Shown: positions 38,056 to 47,183, counted from the stretch's first letter. The stretch is DNA of 64,000 nucleotides from Symbiodinium natans (GCA_905221605.1 CAJNDS010002539.1:124001-188000); one strand, 5' to 3'. Numbers and translations are program-made. The notes: a model not told the origin generated them from the sequence alone.

Positions 38056-38216
38056 AAGGGTTAGAGGGTTATAGGGTTATAGGGTTACAGGGTTTTAGGG
38101 TTATAGGGTTATAGGGGGGTATGGTTAGGTACAGGCTATTGTTATAGGGTTACAGGGTTTTAGGGTTATAGGGTTATAGGGTTATAGGGGGGTATGGTTA
38201 GGTACAGGCTGTTGTT
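38056..38216. repeat. GGGTTATA array with a 75-80 bp tandem duplication
   Basis: gggttatagggttatagggt-type units, closed by 'ggggtatggttaggtacagg', occur twice in direct order. 37780-38055 holds only repeat-like 'cccaatgtaggtattattt' segments. Confidence 0.85.
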
Positions 38217-38379
38217 GGCTCCAAGCCTTCCAATGTGGCAGGCCGATCGTCATGGGCCATTCCGCGCACGAAGTGTTTCCGGCAACTGTGCCGGGAGCCC
38301 AACATGGCAGGGCCAGGATGGGCGGTTGCACCCTATAACCCTTAAACAGGTCCATTATAGGGTTGATCGTGGAAACCCT

Positions 38380-38760
38380 AAACCCTAAACCCGAAACCCG
38401 AAACCCGAAACCCGAAACCCGAAACCCTAAACGAACCGGGATTTATAAGGCCTACTAGCCCATCCTGGGAGCTGGATGGCTCTTCGCACAGCGTTTCTTC
38501 CTCGGAGTCCCTGAACCCTAAACCCTAAACCCCAAACCCTAAACCCCAAACCCTAAACCCTAAACCCTAAACCCCAAACCCTAAACCCCAAACTTGAAAC
38601 CCCATGCACCCCAAACCCTGCTTGTTAAGGCTCGCGCTTCGACTGGTATGGGTGGCTGCGACTCCGCCGGATTGTAAGAATAGAAGGTTTAGGGTTTAGG
38701 GTTTAGGGTTTAGGGTTTAGGGTTTAGGGTTTAGGGTTTAGGGTTTAGGGTTTAGGCTAT
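38380..38760. repeat. CCCGAAA, CCCCAAA and TTTAGGG tracts
   Basis: CCCGAAA run (38391-38428), CCCTAAA/CCCCAAA alternation (38516-38600) and a perfect TTTAGGG block (38687-38756). A possible exon RPTSPSWELDGSSHSVSSSE lies between (38448-38512). 38757-38960 is AT-rich with an atatatat core and no gene. Confidence 0.8.
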
Positions 38761-39014
38761 AGTATAAGAATACAACTTCAGTATATATATATATATACAT
38801 ATCAATACAATAGTGTATTGATGTATGACAATGTGTAAGAATGTGTAAGATTCATCTGTAACAAGGTGTAAAAATGCAATACCAGAACATAGTAATATAG
38901 CAATGCCATAATGCGTTAACTTAATCGTATAAGAACATACGAGTACATTCATATCATGGTTTATGATTCCAGTATCGTATTCCTGTCAACCCAAGCCTTT
39001 ACATCCCAACACCC

Positions 39015-39156
39015 GAAGGGTGGCTGCGTTCAGTGGACCATGTTCGGGTTCTGAGTGCAGGCACCGCAAGCATTGGGCTTTCCAAAAGCCCCCTGAAGTC
39101 GTTGCATTACTTTCTGCCTTGTGCCTACACGCCATCAGACGAATGCCCTTGTAGAA
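39015..39156 (+). CDS. Exon, unknown
   Basis: Reads NTRRVAAFSGPCSGSECRHR, then KHWAFQKPPEVVALLSALCL and HAIRRMPL with TAG at 39154-39156. Cys/His cluster C-x4-C-x-H, then a hydrophobic helix. Confidence 0.45.
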
Positions 39157-39359
39157 GTCCTGAGTTTAGCAGGCTCTTGGCTAGCAACTGAGGTCCTCCG
39201 CATTTGGAAGCCACATCCCTGTTCTACAAAGCTCTACCATGTGCATGCAAAGGATGCTTCACGGACAGAATCGCCAAGTTATGTCTAAGCCCCCTCTTGG
39301 AGCACAACTTGCAACCTCGAGGAATGTTCAGGCAATCTCGTTCGAGGTTTCAAGCATGT

Positions 39360-39395
39360 TTTTTTTTTTGTTTTTTTTTTTCCGGTTTTTTTCCG
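39360..39395. repeat. Poly-T block
   Basis: tttttttttgtttttttttt-tccgg; no gene signal. Confidence 0.8.
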
Positions 39396-39474
39396 GTCTT
39401 GACTTTCTCATTCCAAAACTTCAGGAGCTATAGAGGAATCATACACCCTAGGATTTTGTGAACGCAAGTTCCAG

Positions 39475-39550
39475 GACACGGAGAATGAATACCTTGAACG
39501 CAGATCAAACGCAAACCACCAGCAAAAACCTCGGACGCTGCGGCGCCCAG
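39475..39550 (+). CDS. Exon with clean splice sites
   Basis: Acceptor cgcaagttccag and donor GTGTGC. Reads DTENEYLERRSNANHQQKPR then TLRRP. Charged, coiled-coil-like. Unknown family. Confidence 0.5.
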
Positions 39551-39641
39551 GTGTGCATGGGCCTTTGGGGTTTAGAGGGTATGTACAATTAAGGGACCAT
39601 ATCAAGGTACCCTGCAACTTCCCTTAGATTGTGTGGCCCAG

Positions 39642-39724
39642 GAGTTTATGGATAATTTTCCTTTGGTCATCCATCGGCAGCACTTTGCATCGCTACGGCG
39701 GGTGCTGGTGATGCTTCCTGGCAG
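39642..39724 (+). CDS. Exon, unknown
   Basis: Acceptor attgtgtggcccag, then EFMDNFPLVIHRQHFASLRR and VLVMLPG. The donor would be GA (CAG|gagttg) or lie further on. Phase to 39475-39550 does not join directly, so another exon or other edges are needed. Confidence 0.5.
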
Positions 39725-39758
39725 GAGTTGTTTTTTTTGTTTTTTGTTTGGCATGGCT

Positions 39759-39851
39759 TGGGACGTTCCCCCTTATAGTAGTTAAGTCCTTAATGTGGCT
39801 TGTAGAGCAACCTATTCGAATCCCTATTAAGGTCTCTTTGGGGAACATCGC
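39759..39851. mobile_element. Family C element, decayed right half
   Basis: tgggacgttcccccttatag ... attaaggtctctttggggaa. Confidence 0.65.
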
Positions 39852-40052
39852 AAGGGCATGGCAGGCATGTTGTCCAGGTGCTCAAAAAGTCGCCACACAC
39901 CGGGGACTCTGCTTTCCGCTGCTTCTTCCCGTGGTCCCTGCTTGTCAGAGGTCATCATGATTAAAAGCCTGTGTGTTTGCTAGGGGGGGGATGGCACAAG
40001 CAACCAAAACATTGGAAGTTGGATCCCAAAGGTTGGTGCTGTGCAGTCTATA

Positions 40053-40081
40053 CTACTGCTAAAGAACCAACCACCACCCCC

Positions 40082-40112
<31 letters not shown>

Positions 40113-40135
40113 AAAAAAAAAGAAAAAAAAAAGGT
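40053..40135. mobile_element. Left half of a family A element with C24-A18 centre
   Basis: ctactgctaaagaaccaacc, then an uninterrupted C run and A runs (40077-40132). Right arm missing. Confidence 0.65.
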
Positions 40136-40412
40136 GAGTTCGACCAAGTGAATCCCAAAAGGGTTTAGGGTTTAGGGTTTAGGGTTTAGGAAAAGAAAAG
40201 GGTTTAGTGTTCATGTTCATATTGCCCTAATAGGTTGTATAGTAGTTTATGACCCTAATTTTAGGGTTCATTTGGTCCCCAAGGCTGTCTTGTTTGGGTT
40301 ATACCAGGCTATACGGCGCCCATGAATCCGACGACTTCGACAGCGCACCGCTCGCTGCAAGGAGGGAACGCCTGTCACCACGAGAGAAACACACGCTGAC
40401 ACACCCTAAGCC

Positions 40413-40557
40413 CTACTTGGAGGTTCATGGTACTTATTAACCAAAAAAACTGTGCTTATAACTGTACTTATAACCATGTTAGGGCACTTAAGGGGCTTAT
40501 ATGTGGGTTATATGTACTGTTAAAATTGGTTATTAAGAACCATGAACCTCCAAGTAG
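40413..40557. mobile_element. Family E element ending exactly at an exon
   Basis: ctacttggaggttcatggta ... ccatgaacctccaagtag; inner inverted pairs ttattaacca / tggttattaa. The terminal GTAG is the acceptor of the zinc-ribbon exon at 40558. Confidence 0.85.
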
Positions 40558-40633
40558 ACCTGCATGGATAGTTGAGCATGAATGTGCAGCAGCACCGTAT
40601 CTCGATTTCTGCCCACAGTGCGGCGCAAAGTTG
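40558..40633 (+). CDS. Zinc-ribbon exon
   Basis: Starts at the last base of the family E element. Reads PAWIVEHECAAAPYLDFCPQ then CGAKL, ending at consensus-like donor GTCAGT (40634). FCPQCGAKL is the classic zinc-ribbon knuckle C-P-x-C-G-x-K-L; the second pair could be the earlier EC or lie in another exon. The frame also runs on to 40744 (TTACTGSTDPQATGATSLLT), where CAG|GTAAAT is a second good donor. DNA/RNA- or protein-binding role; no specific family assigned. Confidence 0.55.
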
Positions 40634-40683
40634 GTCAGTGTTTGGGGAAACCCTAAGCCTTATGCCATGGACCCTACAACTGC

Positions 40684-40740
40684 TTGCACCGGCAGCACCG
40701 ACCCTCAAGCCACCGGTGCTACAAGCCTCCTTACAAGCAG
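40684..40740 (+). CDS. Exon with GTAAAT donor
   Basis: CLHRQHRPSSHRCYKPPYKQ before CAG|GTAAAT (40741), or CTGSTDPQATGATSLLTS in the frame of the zinc-ribbon exon. The donor is strong; the frame is unresolved. Confidence 0.35.
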
Positions 40741-40836
40741 GTAAATGTACCCAACAATGAAGGTTGCTCATCTCCTTCTTTCTCCTTTCTAAAGCTCTGT
40801 ACAGCACACCTTAAACCCCAAACCCCAAACTCAAAA

Positions 40837-40944
40837 ATGCCTAGAGGCCTGGGCGGTCCCAGAGCCAGCCTGGATACCCAGGTATTCGTGCCATACCTGA
40901 AGGGCGTCTGGGAAGAGTCCAGCAAGAGCAGCTCGACTGCTTAA
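40837..40944 (+). CDS. Terminal exon, unknown
   Basis: Reads MPRGLGGPRASLDTQVFVPY, then LKGVWEESSKSSSTA with TAA at 40942-40944. DTQVFVPYLKGVWEE is clearly protein-like. ATG at 40837 could be a start or internal. A family C element starts 10 bp after the stop, in what would be 3' UTR or intergenic DNA. Confidence 0.5.
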   Translation: MPRGLGGPRASLDTQVFVPYLKGVWEESSKSSSTA

Positions 40945-40953
40945 GGTGGAGCT

Positions 40954-41043
40954 TGGGATGTGCTCCCCTTTTAATGGAGACGATAGTATTCCCCCGTTAG
41001 AATCCCTATTAAGGACTGTTAGTATAAGGGGGGGAACATTCCC
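40954..41043. mobile_element. Family C element
   Basis: tgggatgtgctccccttt ... gttagtataaggggggaaca-ttccc. Confidence 0.75.
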
Positions 41044-41136
41044 GGGGGGCTAGATATCAGCACGGGCAGGGGGCTGGCAAGCAGAAGTTCGGCAGAAGAG
41101 GCGAGATACAGTAGACCTTCGCATGAGACCGGATAC

Positions 41137-41254
41137 ACCCAAAGAGCCCAATATATTGCTTAATTAAGGAATATTCCTTAAATCATATAGGGATCCTTAA
41201 TGTGATTTAAGGTATATTCCTTAATTAAGCAATATTGGGCTCTTTGGGCACTAG
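41137..41254. mobile_element. Family B palindromic element
   Basis: acccaaagagcccaatatat ... caatattgggctctttgggc, followed by actag, again closing in AG before an open frame. Confidence 0.85.
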
Positions 41255-41276
41255 ACCTCCATTCATAGCTGCAACT

Positions 41277-41447
41277 ATGGCCGCGGCTGCCCCGTGCAAA
41301 GCAGCAGATATCGAGAGCTGCGCTGAACTTGGCCCTCCGCAGCCACATGACAGGGAAGGTTGCGTGGTAAAAAAAGAGGGCGGATTTGTGTCAGGCCTCG
41401 CGAAGCTTCCGGACGCTTGCCTGCAGCTTGCTTTCCCTAAACCCTAG
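41277..41447 (+). CDS. Possible first exon, Ala-rich start
   Basis: ATG at 41277 (gcaactATGG). Reads MAAAAPCKAADIESCAELGP, then HDREGCVVKKEGGFVSGLAK and LPDACLQLAF, into CCCTAAA. Donor candidate GTAAAA at 41366. Five Cys. Reads like the start of a soluble protein. Unknown. Confidence 0.45.
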   Translation: MAAAAPCKAADIESCAELGPPQPHDREGCVVKKEGGFVSGLAKLPDACLQLAFPKP

Positions 41448-41845
41448 ACCCTAAACCCTAAACCCGAAACCCTAAACCCTAAACCGGAGTCCTTGCCTGC
41501 CTTGTGCGAGTGCGAGAGCCGAAACCCTAAACCGGTTTCGAGTCTTGGGAGCTGATCATGAAGTTCTGGTGCCCAAAAAGAGTCCGAAGAGGGCTTCACA
41601 AAGCACAGGGCGGCCACAGTTTCAGAAAACTCGGACACAAAGGTTTAGGTTTTAGGGTTTAGGGTTTAGGGTTTAGGGTTAAAGTTTACAACACGCAGGG
41701 AGGCGAATTGTGATAGTCTTGCCGCAATGAGTCAACATTTCCATCCAGCTGCTGGTGATGGTCAGTAGTTCAACTCATCGCTTCCTGTTCGAGGGTTTAG
41801 GGTTGGGGGTTTTAGGTTTTTTTTTTTGGCTCACCTGGTCTTGCG

Positions 41846-42060
41846 GTGTTTACGATTCTTGCTGAGATTCTGAGCTTGTCCACCCATCCGTCCTCACCGA
41901 GCTTTTTGCGCGGCTGTTATTCAGGAGTGCATTTGCTTCCACTCCATGATGGGCAGCTTTCTGTACCACCGCTACAAGGCACGCTCGCGTGGACAAACTT
42001 CGGCTTGGTCCCTCAGCCCTTCAGCCCTAAAGCACCATTGGGCTCCTGCAAGTCGCCCTG
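41846..42060 (+). CDS. Open frame, unknown
   Basis: Reads TILAEILSLSTHPSSPSFLR, then GTLAWTNFGLVPQPFSPKAP. A second frame is open (IQECICFHSMMGSFLYHRYK). Not resolved. Confidence 0.3.
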
Positions 42061-42061
42061 T

Positions 42062-42133
42062 CCTAAACCCTAAACCCTAAACCCTAAACCCGAAACCCTA
42101 AACCCTAAACCCTAAACCCTAAACCCTAAACCC
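42062..42133. repeat. CCCTAAA tract
   Basis: About ten units with one CCCGAAA. Confidence 0.9.
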
Positions 42134-42499
42134 CGCATTTGTACGGGTAGCCTCGGTCCCTGAGATTTTGTTTGTTGATGTGTATGACAGCCTTTGGTGG
42201 TTTCAGACTGGAGGGGGCTCACGTGAAGTTGAATCAAGGCGTGGTAGTACGAGGCAGCAGCCATTTCCCGGCGTTGAAGAGTTTTGGGAGAGTTAAATAC
42301 TTGCTTGTTTTTTGATTGCGATGTTTTGGCTTTAATAAGAGGGAACTGGCAGGCAGAATGGAAGGTCAGGTCCGGGGTGGTGGACCCCCCCCCTTTTTCC
42401 GGCACAGCAATCTCATCGACGTCACCCTGCTTTGCGGTTCGGCCAGCTATGCGGGAGCGAAAAAAAAACCCTAAACCCTAAACCTCCGTTCCCCGGCAG

Positions 42500-42607
42500 G
42501 AATTCTACGCGTGGTCGATCCGGCATGGGCATGTCAAGTCGCTGCCTGCTGAGCACTGCTGCCCGCGACTACGGGTGGCCCATCACGCCTCCTCGCTGGA
42601 ATTCAGG
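42500..42607 (+). CDS. Exon, frame ambiguous
   Basis: Acceptor ttccccggcag. Phase 0 gives EFYAWSIRHGHVKSLPAEHC then CPRLRVAHHASSLEFR, ending at telomere-derived AGG|GTTTAG. The next frame gives MGMSSRCLLSTAARDYGWPI. Both are plausible; the first uses the whole exon without stop. Confidence 0.45.
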
Positions 42608-42917
42608 GTTTAGGGTTTAAAGGGTTTAGGGGTTCGGGGTTTGGGGTTTTGGAGGGGGGTTGGGTTCATAGGGTTTAGGGTGTAGCAGTTGGTTTGTAGG
42701 GTTCAGGCTGTAGGGATGTAACCCGAAACCCCAAACCCTATAAACCCTAAATCCTGGACCTTCAACCCTAAACCCGGAGATGGTGCTGCAGAAAACCCTA
42801 AACCCTAAGCCTTGCTTCGGGTGAACTTAAAGCAGCCTTTTTCATGGACCCGTGGACAGGGATGGTTTCTGGCAGTGGGTGACGTCCCAGCATCTTTGGG
42901 CTGCTTCTTGGGGAGAA

Positions 42918-43032
42918 CCCTATTAGGGTTTAGGGTTTTGGTTTAGGGTTTAGGGTTTAGGGTTTAGGGTTTAGGGTTTAGGGTTTAGGGTTTAGGGTTT
43001 AGGGTTTAGGGTTTAGGGTTTAGGGTTTAGGG
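42918..43032. repeat. Long TTTAGGG tract
   Basis: About 16 units. 42610-42917 and 43033-43233 contain degenerate telomere-like and element-like sequence, no gene. Confidence 0.9.
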
Positions 43033-43233
43033 CCTAACCCGGCTGGCTGCAAGAGACCTGGATGCAAAAAGGGGGGCTAAATGGACCCTTTGTAGTTCAT
43101 GTGCCTAAGAGAACTACAGTAGTACAGCGCATCTGACCCCACAACATTGGGGGTTCCTTTGGTCCCCTGCTGAATAAATACCCTTCCAGTGTTCTTTCGT
43201 CCCTGTGTTGAGACCTGTACAATCCTTTCATAT

Positions 43234-43438
43234 TTGGAGGTTCACGGGAAGTTATGAGTAGGGTTAGAAGTATGGTAACAAAACTGATAACCCTATTGAG
43301 GTACTTCTAAAGCCTACCTATACCTACCCGAAGAGCCCAATATTGCTTAATTAAGGAATATACCTTAAATCATATTAAGGATCCCTATATGATTTAAGGA
43401 ATATTCCTTAATTAAGCCATATTGGGCTCTTTGGGTAG
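43234..43438. mobile_element. Family E element (partial) joined to a family B element
   Basis: 43234-43323 starts tttggaggttcacgggaagt and lacks its right end. 43324-43438 is a full family B element with ctacccgaagagcccaatat ... atattgggctctttgggtag. Confidence 0.8.
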
Positions 43439-43559
43439 AGGGCCTTTCCCCCATGATGCCGCACTGTATCTGGGGGTGGGTGGTTCTACCTGGGGGCCCC
43501 CCCGTATGGATCCCTGTGTACGTGAACCCGGCGCCCAAAGACAGGAAGAGGGTTCGAAA

Positions 43560-43648
43560 CCCTAAACCCTAAACCCTAAAACCCTAAACCCTAAAACCCT
43601 AAACCCTAAACCTAAACCCCAAACCCTAGCTAAACCCTAAACCCTAAA
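43560..43648. repeat. CCCTAAA/CCCTAAAA tract
   Basis: About 11 units; directly before the open frame at 43688. Confidence 0.9.
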
Positions 43649-43687
43649 TTTTTCTGACAGTCCATCTCTCAGGTTCCATATTGGGGG

Positions 43688-44020
43688 ATGGAGAACTGGA
43701 GCCGCTGCGGCAACGGTGGGACTGTTGTTGTACAGGGTTTGGACTTAGTGCGTAGAACATCTGGCAGGATGGCTTTCACGGACCTTGGGCTGAACTTCCA
43801 GTTTACGAAACCCAGGAAATGTGAGAAAAAGCAACTATATCCGATCTTTCAAGGCCGCACCCCCTCCCCCACAGCACCTTCAGCACTGTGCCTTTCATCG
43901 TGCTGGGATGTCTGCATGCTAGCTACTAGATTGTGCCAGCACAAGGATGGCGCGCTGGGGATACCACTACAAGCAATTGAAGCTGCTCAGCTCGAATCAT
44001 GCGATGAGGAGGTGTCCGAG
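43688..44020 (+). CDS. Large exon, about 110 codons, unknown
   Basis: ATG at 43688. Reads MENWSRCGNGGTVVVQGLDL, then VRRTSGRMAFTDLGLNFQFT, KCEKKQLYPIFQGRTPSPTA, CWDVCMLATRLCQHKDGALG and IPLQAIEAAQLESCDEEVSE. One of the longest open islands. The frame runs on through a (GA)n microsatellite (44021-44080), so the exon probably ends earlier. Contains Cys/Trp; no motif recognised. Confidence 0.5.
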
Positions 44021-44085
44021 GGAGAGAGAGGGAGAGAGCGAGGGAGAGGGACAGAGAGAGAGAGAGAGAGAGGGCGAGAGCGGGC
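44009..44085. repeat. GA/GAGAGG microsatellite
   Basis: gagagagagggagagagcga and similar to 44080. Confidence 0.85.
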
Positions 44086-44409
44086 CCGAAACCCAAAGAG
44101 ACTTCGAGGCCCCAGTAAGCAATTCCAAATCCCAATAAATCCAAGAAATCCCACATCCAGATACTCCCTCGAATCACCCTAAACCCTAAACCCTCAAAAC
44201 TCAAAACCCTACATCCCAGGTTCGCCATCGCATGGAAGTCCCCTGCATCGGTCGGAGACCTCGCCTACCGACAGCGCAGCGCTGCGCTCCCCGGCGCCAT
44301 GGGAGGAAGGGCTTGCGGCGCTCCCAAATGGAGCGCCTTTCAGGCACACTTCGTGTTGGAGCCCATTCTGAGCTCCTCTTTTTGGGGTTTCTAGGGTGTA
44401 TAGGGTTCA

Positions 44410-44620
44410 GTCGAAGCACCTATTTGTACACCCCCTCCGCCACCCCCCCATTACGGGAGGTAGGACCTTGCTTTTGGTACTGCCGTGCATTGCATGTTGC
44501 TTTTTGGCACGGACGGCACCTGCCCTAGTGACGAGGCTGATGTTTGCGGGGCTGTGTGCTGTCCGCTGGGCACAAGGTTCGCTGCTGTTTGTTACTTTGC
44601 TTCGCATGAAAAGTGCTCCT
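44410..44620 (+). CDS. Hydrophobic open frame
   Basis: Reads LPCIACCFLARTAPALVTRL, then MFAGLCAVRWAQGSLLFVTL. Could hold one or two membrane segments. Directly upstream of the gene piece at 44624; edges unknown. Confidence 0.3.
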
Positions 44621-44623
44621 AAG

Positions 44624-45412
44624 CAATCGGGATTCAGCAGAGCGGCACTATAGGGGAGCAGCAGCTGATTTGTGAGACGGGGCTGCTGTTTGCTGCACGA
44701 GCTTTTGAACGGAAGCCGATGTACAGTCATACAGTCATGTGGGTGGTTGTCAAAACTATGATCCCTTTTGATTCCTTATTTTCATATGGCACCTAATATT
44801 TAGGGTAACCCAACAGTATTCCAGCCGAGATGGAAGTGGCTTCAGACCAGCTTGCGCAGGCAACACGTCTTTGGCAAGAGGGCGTGACAGGACGCTGGCC
44901 TGCAGAATCAGTCATCCCCCAGCAGTCTTGCAGCAGTCTTGCGCAGCCTCCAACAAATCATCCTAAACCCTAAACCCTAAACCTCAGGGTTCCCGAGCCG
45001 AGCGTTGGTCAATCGTACAGAATGCTGCTCCATTTTCGAGTGCCAACTAGTGAAGAAACCAGGCCGGCCCGCATTGGGGGGTGGGGGGTCGGGGGGGAAG
45101 CCGAGCCTCACATCTCTGAGCGAGTTGAGTAGGGCTAAAGAGGCTTGCTGCATTTTGCTACTATTTGCTTAAAGAAACCCCCAAACAATGTAAAGAAAAA
45201 AGTAACGTAATTATCCCTTCTTTGTCCTTGTAAGGAGTTTTTTTGTTGGGGGGGGGTTCTTAAGCAAGTCGTAGTCCCACTGTACCTAGAGCTGGACATC
45301 GCAGGAAGAGCTGTGGAAGAGAGGATTTGGAACTCTTGCCTTGCGAGGCTGGTTGCGATCAACAGCAGCTGGCGCATTACAGACGTGGGCATGCTAGACG
45401 CTCCTCAGCTGG
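44624..45412 (+). CDS. Four-exon gene piece, phase-consistent, unknown
   Basis: Exons 44624-44720, 44817-44935, 44988-45146 and 45275-45412 join without frame breaks. Peptides in order: IGIQQSGTIGEQQLICETGL / LFAARAFERKPMY; IPAEMEVASDQLAQATRLWQ / EGVTGRWPAESV; FPSRALVNRTECCSIFECQL / GGGGSGGKPSLTSLSELSRA; PLYLELDIAGRAVEERIWNS / CLARLVAINSSWRITDVGML. Intron 1 holds half a family I element. Intron 3 is a family A element using a GC donor (45147) and the element's own GTAG. The last exon ends at telomere-derived CTGG|GTTTAG. The fold is unrecognised; Leu/Ala-rich helices dominate. Edges were chosen with phase in mind. Confidence 0.5.
45158..45274. mobile_element. Family A element acting as intron end
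   Basis: ctactatttgcttaaagaaa ... ggttcttaagcaagtcgtag. Strong coding sequence on both sides (see 44624-45412). The reading frame is preserved if the intron starts at the GC 11 bp upstream of the element and ends at its TAG. Confidence 0.8.
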
Positions 45413-45562
45413 GTTTAGGGTTTAGGGTTAGGGTTTAGGGTTTAGGGTTTGGGGTTTAGGGTTTAGGGCTGGACACTTTCAGTAGCACCGTAGCTCCGGG
45501 GTTGGGGCAGGTTGCCTAGTTCCAGAACTCAGCCTTCGGCGGTGATGACTGCAATGGGCAAG

Positions 45563-45672
45563 CCCAAAGAGCCCAATATAGCTCAACTAAGGAACATACC
45601 TTAAGTCATCATAAGGATCCCTAGATAATTTAAGGCATATTCCTTAGTTGAGGGGTCTTGGGCTCTTTTGGG
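45563..45672. mobile_element. Family B element
   Basis: cccaaagagcccaatatagc ... gggtcttgggctcttttggg. Confidence 0.8.
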
Positions 45673-45788
45673 TGATGGCTAGAAGTATGTGTATCATAGT
45701 CGGGACTGTCAGCCCCAGGCAGTGAATCGGCCAATTCTTTGCTAGAAACGACTCGCAGGAGCAATTACTGAACTTAAGCCCTAAGCCG

Positions 45789-45876
45789 TGGGATGTTCCC
45801 CCTTATGCTAAGAGTCCTTAATGGGGATGATATTAGGGGTTACTAGAATCCCTATTGAAGACTGTTAGTACAAGCA
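45789..45876. mobile_element. Family C element, right end lost
   Basis: tgggatgttcccccttatgc ... gaagactgttagtacaag. Confidence 0.7.
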
Positions 45877-46065
45877 AACCCTAAATCCGAAATCGCGGTG
45901 TCGGGGGGCCTCATGGCGAAAACAGATGCCTCAAACCCAAGTGAATCCGTGCCGAAATGCATGTTGACTTGAGTTTCAAGGCCCACACACCCGGTACTCG
46001 ACCATTTTACTTTGAGCGTTGGCCAGACTTTTCGGGCTTCTGGCTCTTCACTCTTCAGTTTCTAT

Positions 46066-46112
46066 GGCTTGGTAGCCCAGTGGTACCCTTTGATGGTTAC
46101 TGGGCTACCAAG
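46066..46112. repeat. Perfect 14-bp inverted repeat hairpin
   Basis: cttggtagcccagt ... actgggctaccaag around ggtaccctttgatggtt. The left arm resembles a tRNA D-arm (TAGCCCAGTGGTA), and gttcaagtc follows at 46150, but no tRNA cloverleaf can be folded. Confidence 0.8.
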
Positions 46113-46213
46113 ATGGGGATTCCTACTGTGTAGCGAAGGTTTACGTTCAAGTCGCTACCCGAAACCCTAAACCCTGAACCCTAAACCCTAAACCCTAAGC
46201 CCTCACCCCCAAG

Positions 46214-46303
46214 AGGGCAGCGGTTGGGCAGTGGGATCCCTTGTTCATGCGCCTCCTGCGGGCCAATGGCCCTGCCACAGCGGAGCTGCTTCGCCTAAGC
46301 TAA
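46214..46303 (+). CDS. Terminal exon, unknown
   Basis: After ctcacccccaag the frame reads AAVGQWDPLFMRLLRANGPA then TAELLRLS with TAA at 46301-46303. A tidy amphipathic C-terminus. May end the gene of 44624-45412, but phase through the missing part is unknown. Confidence 0.5.
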   Translation, partial: RAAVGQWDPLFMRLLRANGPATAELLRLS

Positions 46304-46329
46304 AGGCATGACACACCTCAGCTTGACAC

Positions 46330-46416
46330 GGTTTAGGGTTTAGGGTTTAGGGTTTAGGGTTTAGGTTTTAGGGTTTAGGGTTTAGGGTTTAGGGTTTAGG
46401 GTTTAGGGTTTAGGGA
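46330..46416. repeat. TTTAGGG tract
   Basis: Twelve units. Confidence 0.9.
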
Positions 46417-46425
46417 CGGCAGTTG

Positions 46426-46528
46426 AAGGGTCCATGTACCTCATGACTATATCCTTGGGCCCTAAAGTACCTGTATAGGAGGTACTTTATAAGGCCCAAG
46501 TATATAATACTTAGGTACATGGACCCTT
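46426..46528. mobile_element. Family G palindromic element
   Basis: aagggtccatgtacctcatg ... ttaggtacatggacccttc, inner cttgggccctaaagtacc / actttataaggcccaag. Confidence 0.85.
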
Positions 46529-46693
46529 CGGGGTTGTATCGCAGACCTGTAAGCCCTAAACCAAAGAAACCCAGAAGTAAGCCCTATAAGTCTATAAGCC
46601 CTATCTACACCTAGCGCACCTTCAACCCAGCATTCTGAATTCACAGTCTCAAGGCCTCTTTCCACAGACTGCTTCAGCAGCTGAAACCTAAAG

Positions 46694-46801
46694 ACTCCCC
46701 GAAGAAATCTGCACACGCGCAATCCAATCTCAGGCGCAACACGATCTGTGCGTCCAGGGTCTTGCGCTCCTCGAGGGGCGTGGCACATGGGAGGACCGGA
46801 A
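46694..46801 (+). CDS. Exon with consensus donor, unknown
   Basis: After ...gaaacctaaag the frame reads LPEEICTRAIQSQAQHDLCV then QGLALLEGRGTWEDR and ends at GTAAGA (46802). The minus strand is also open (RTDRVAPEIGLRVCRFLRG), but the donor and helix content favour +. Confidence 0.45.
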
Positions 46802-46991
46802 GTAAGAGCAGCTGTTCCGGGCGGGTTTAAGGGTTTAGGGTTTAGGGGTTAGGGCATGATTCACTCAAACAAATGGCATGTTTCAAAAAAGGGCACCCCA
46901 GTGAGCCCAAGTTGGGTGTAAAGGGTTGGCGGATGCTTAGCTGTTGCGCTGGTCGGGTTGGATCCGCCGCACCGAGTCCCCCCGCACATCT

Positions 46992-47183
46992 AGTACCATT
47001 TGCTCCAACCACCCCCCCCCCCCCCCACAACAAAAAACAAATCAGAACGAAAAAACACACACACCTATAGACTATATTTATAGATTATATGTAAGCCAAT
47101 TAGGTAAAATTCTCTTCGTTATAAGGGCAACCTAAGGATTGTCGTCTCTCATTCCTTGGGTGTTCCTTAGCAAAGAGTCGTCG
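46992..47183. mobile_element. Diverged family A element
   Basis: accatttgctccaaccaccc, poly-C, then A-rich ... ttgggtgttccttagcaaag-agtcg. The 50 bp upstream (LGVKGWRMLSCCAGRVGSAA) may be coding. Confidence 0.55.

Noticed and set aside
46063-46165. tRNA gene
   Set aside because: A D-arm-like and a T-loop-like string are present, but the T stem and acceptor stem do not pair; the D-arm string is one half of a perfect hairpin.
46462-46788. Minus-strand open frame of 108 codons
   Set aside because: About half of it is the reverse of a family G element; the + strand has a consensus donor and a better exon.
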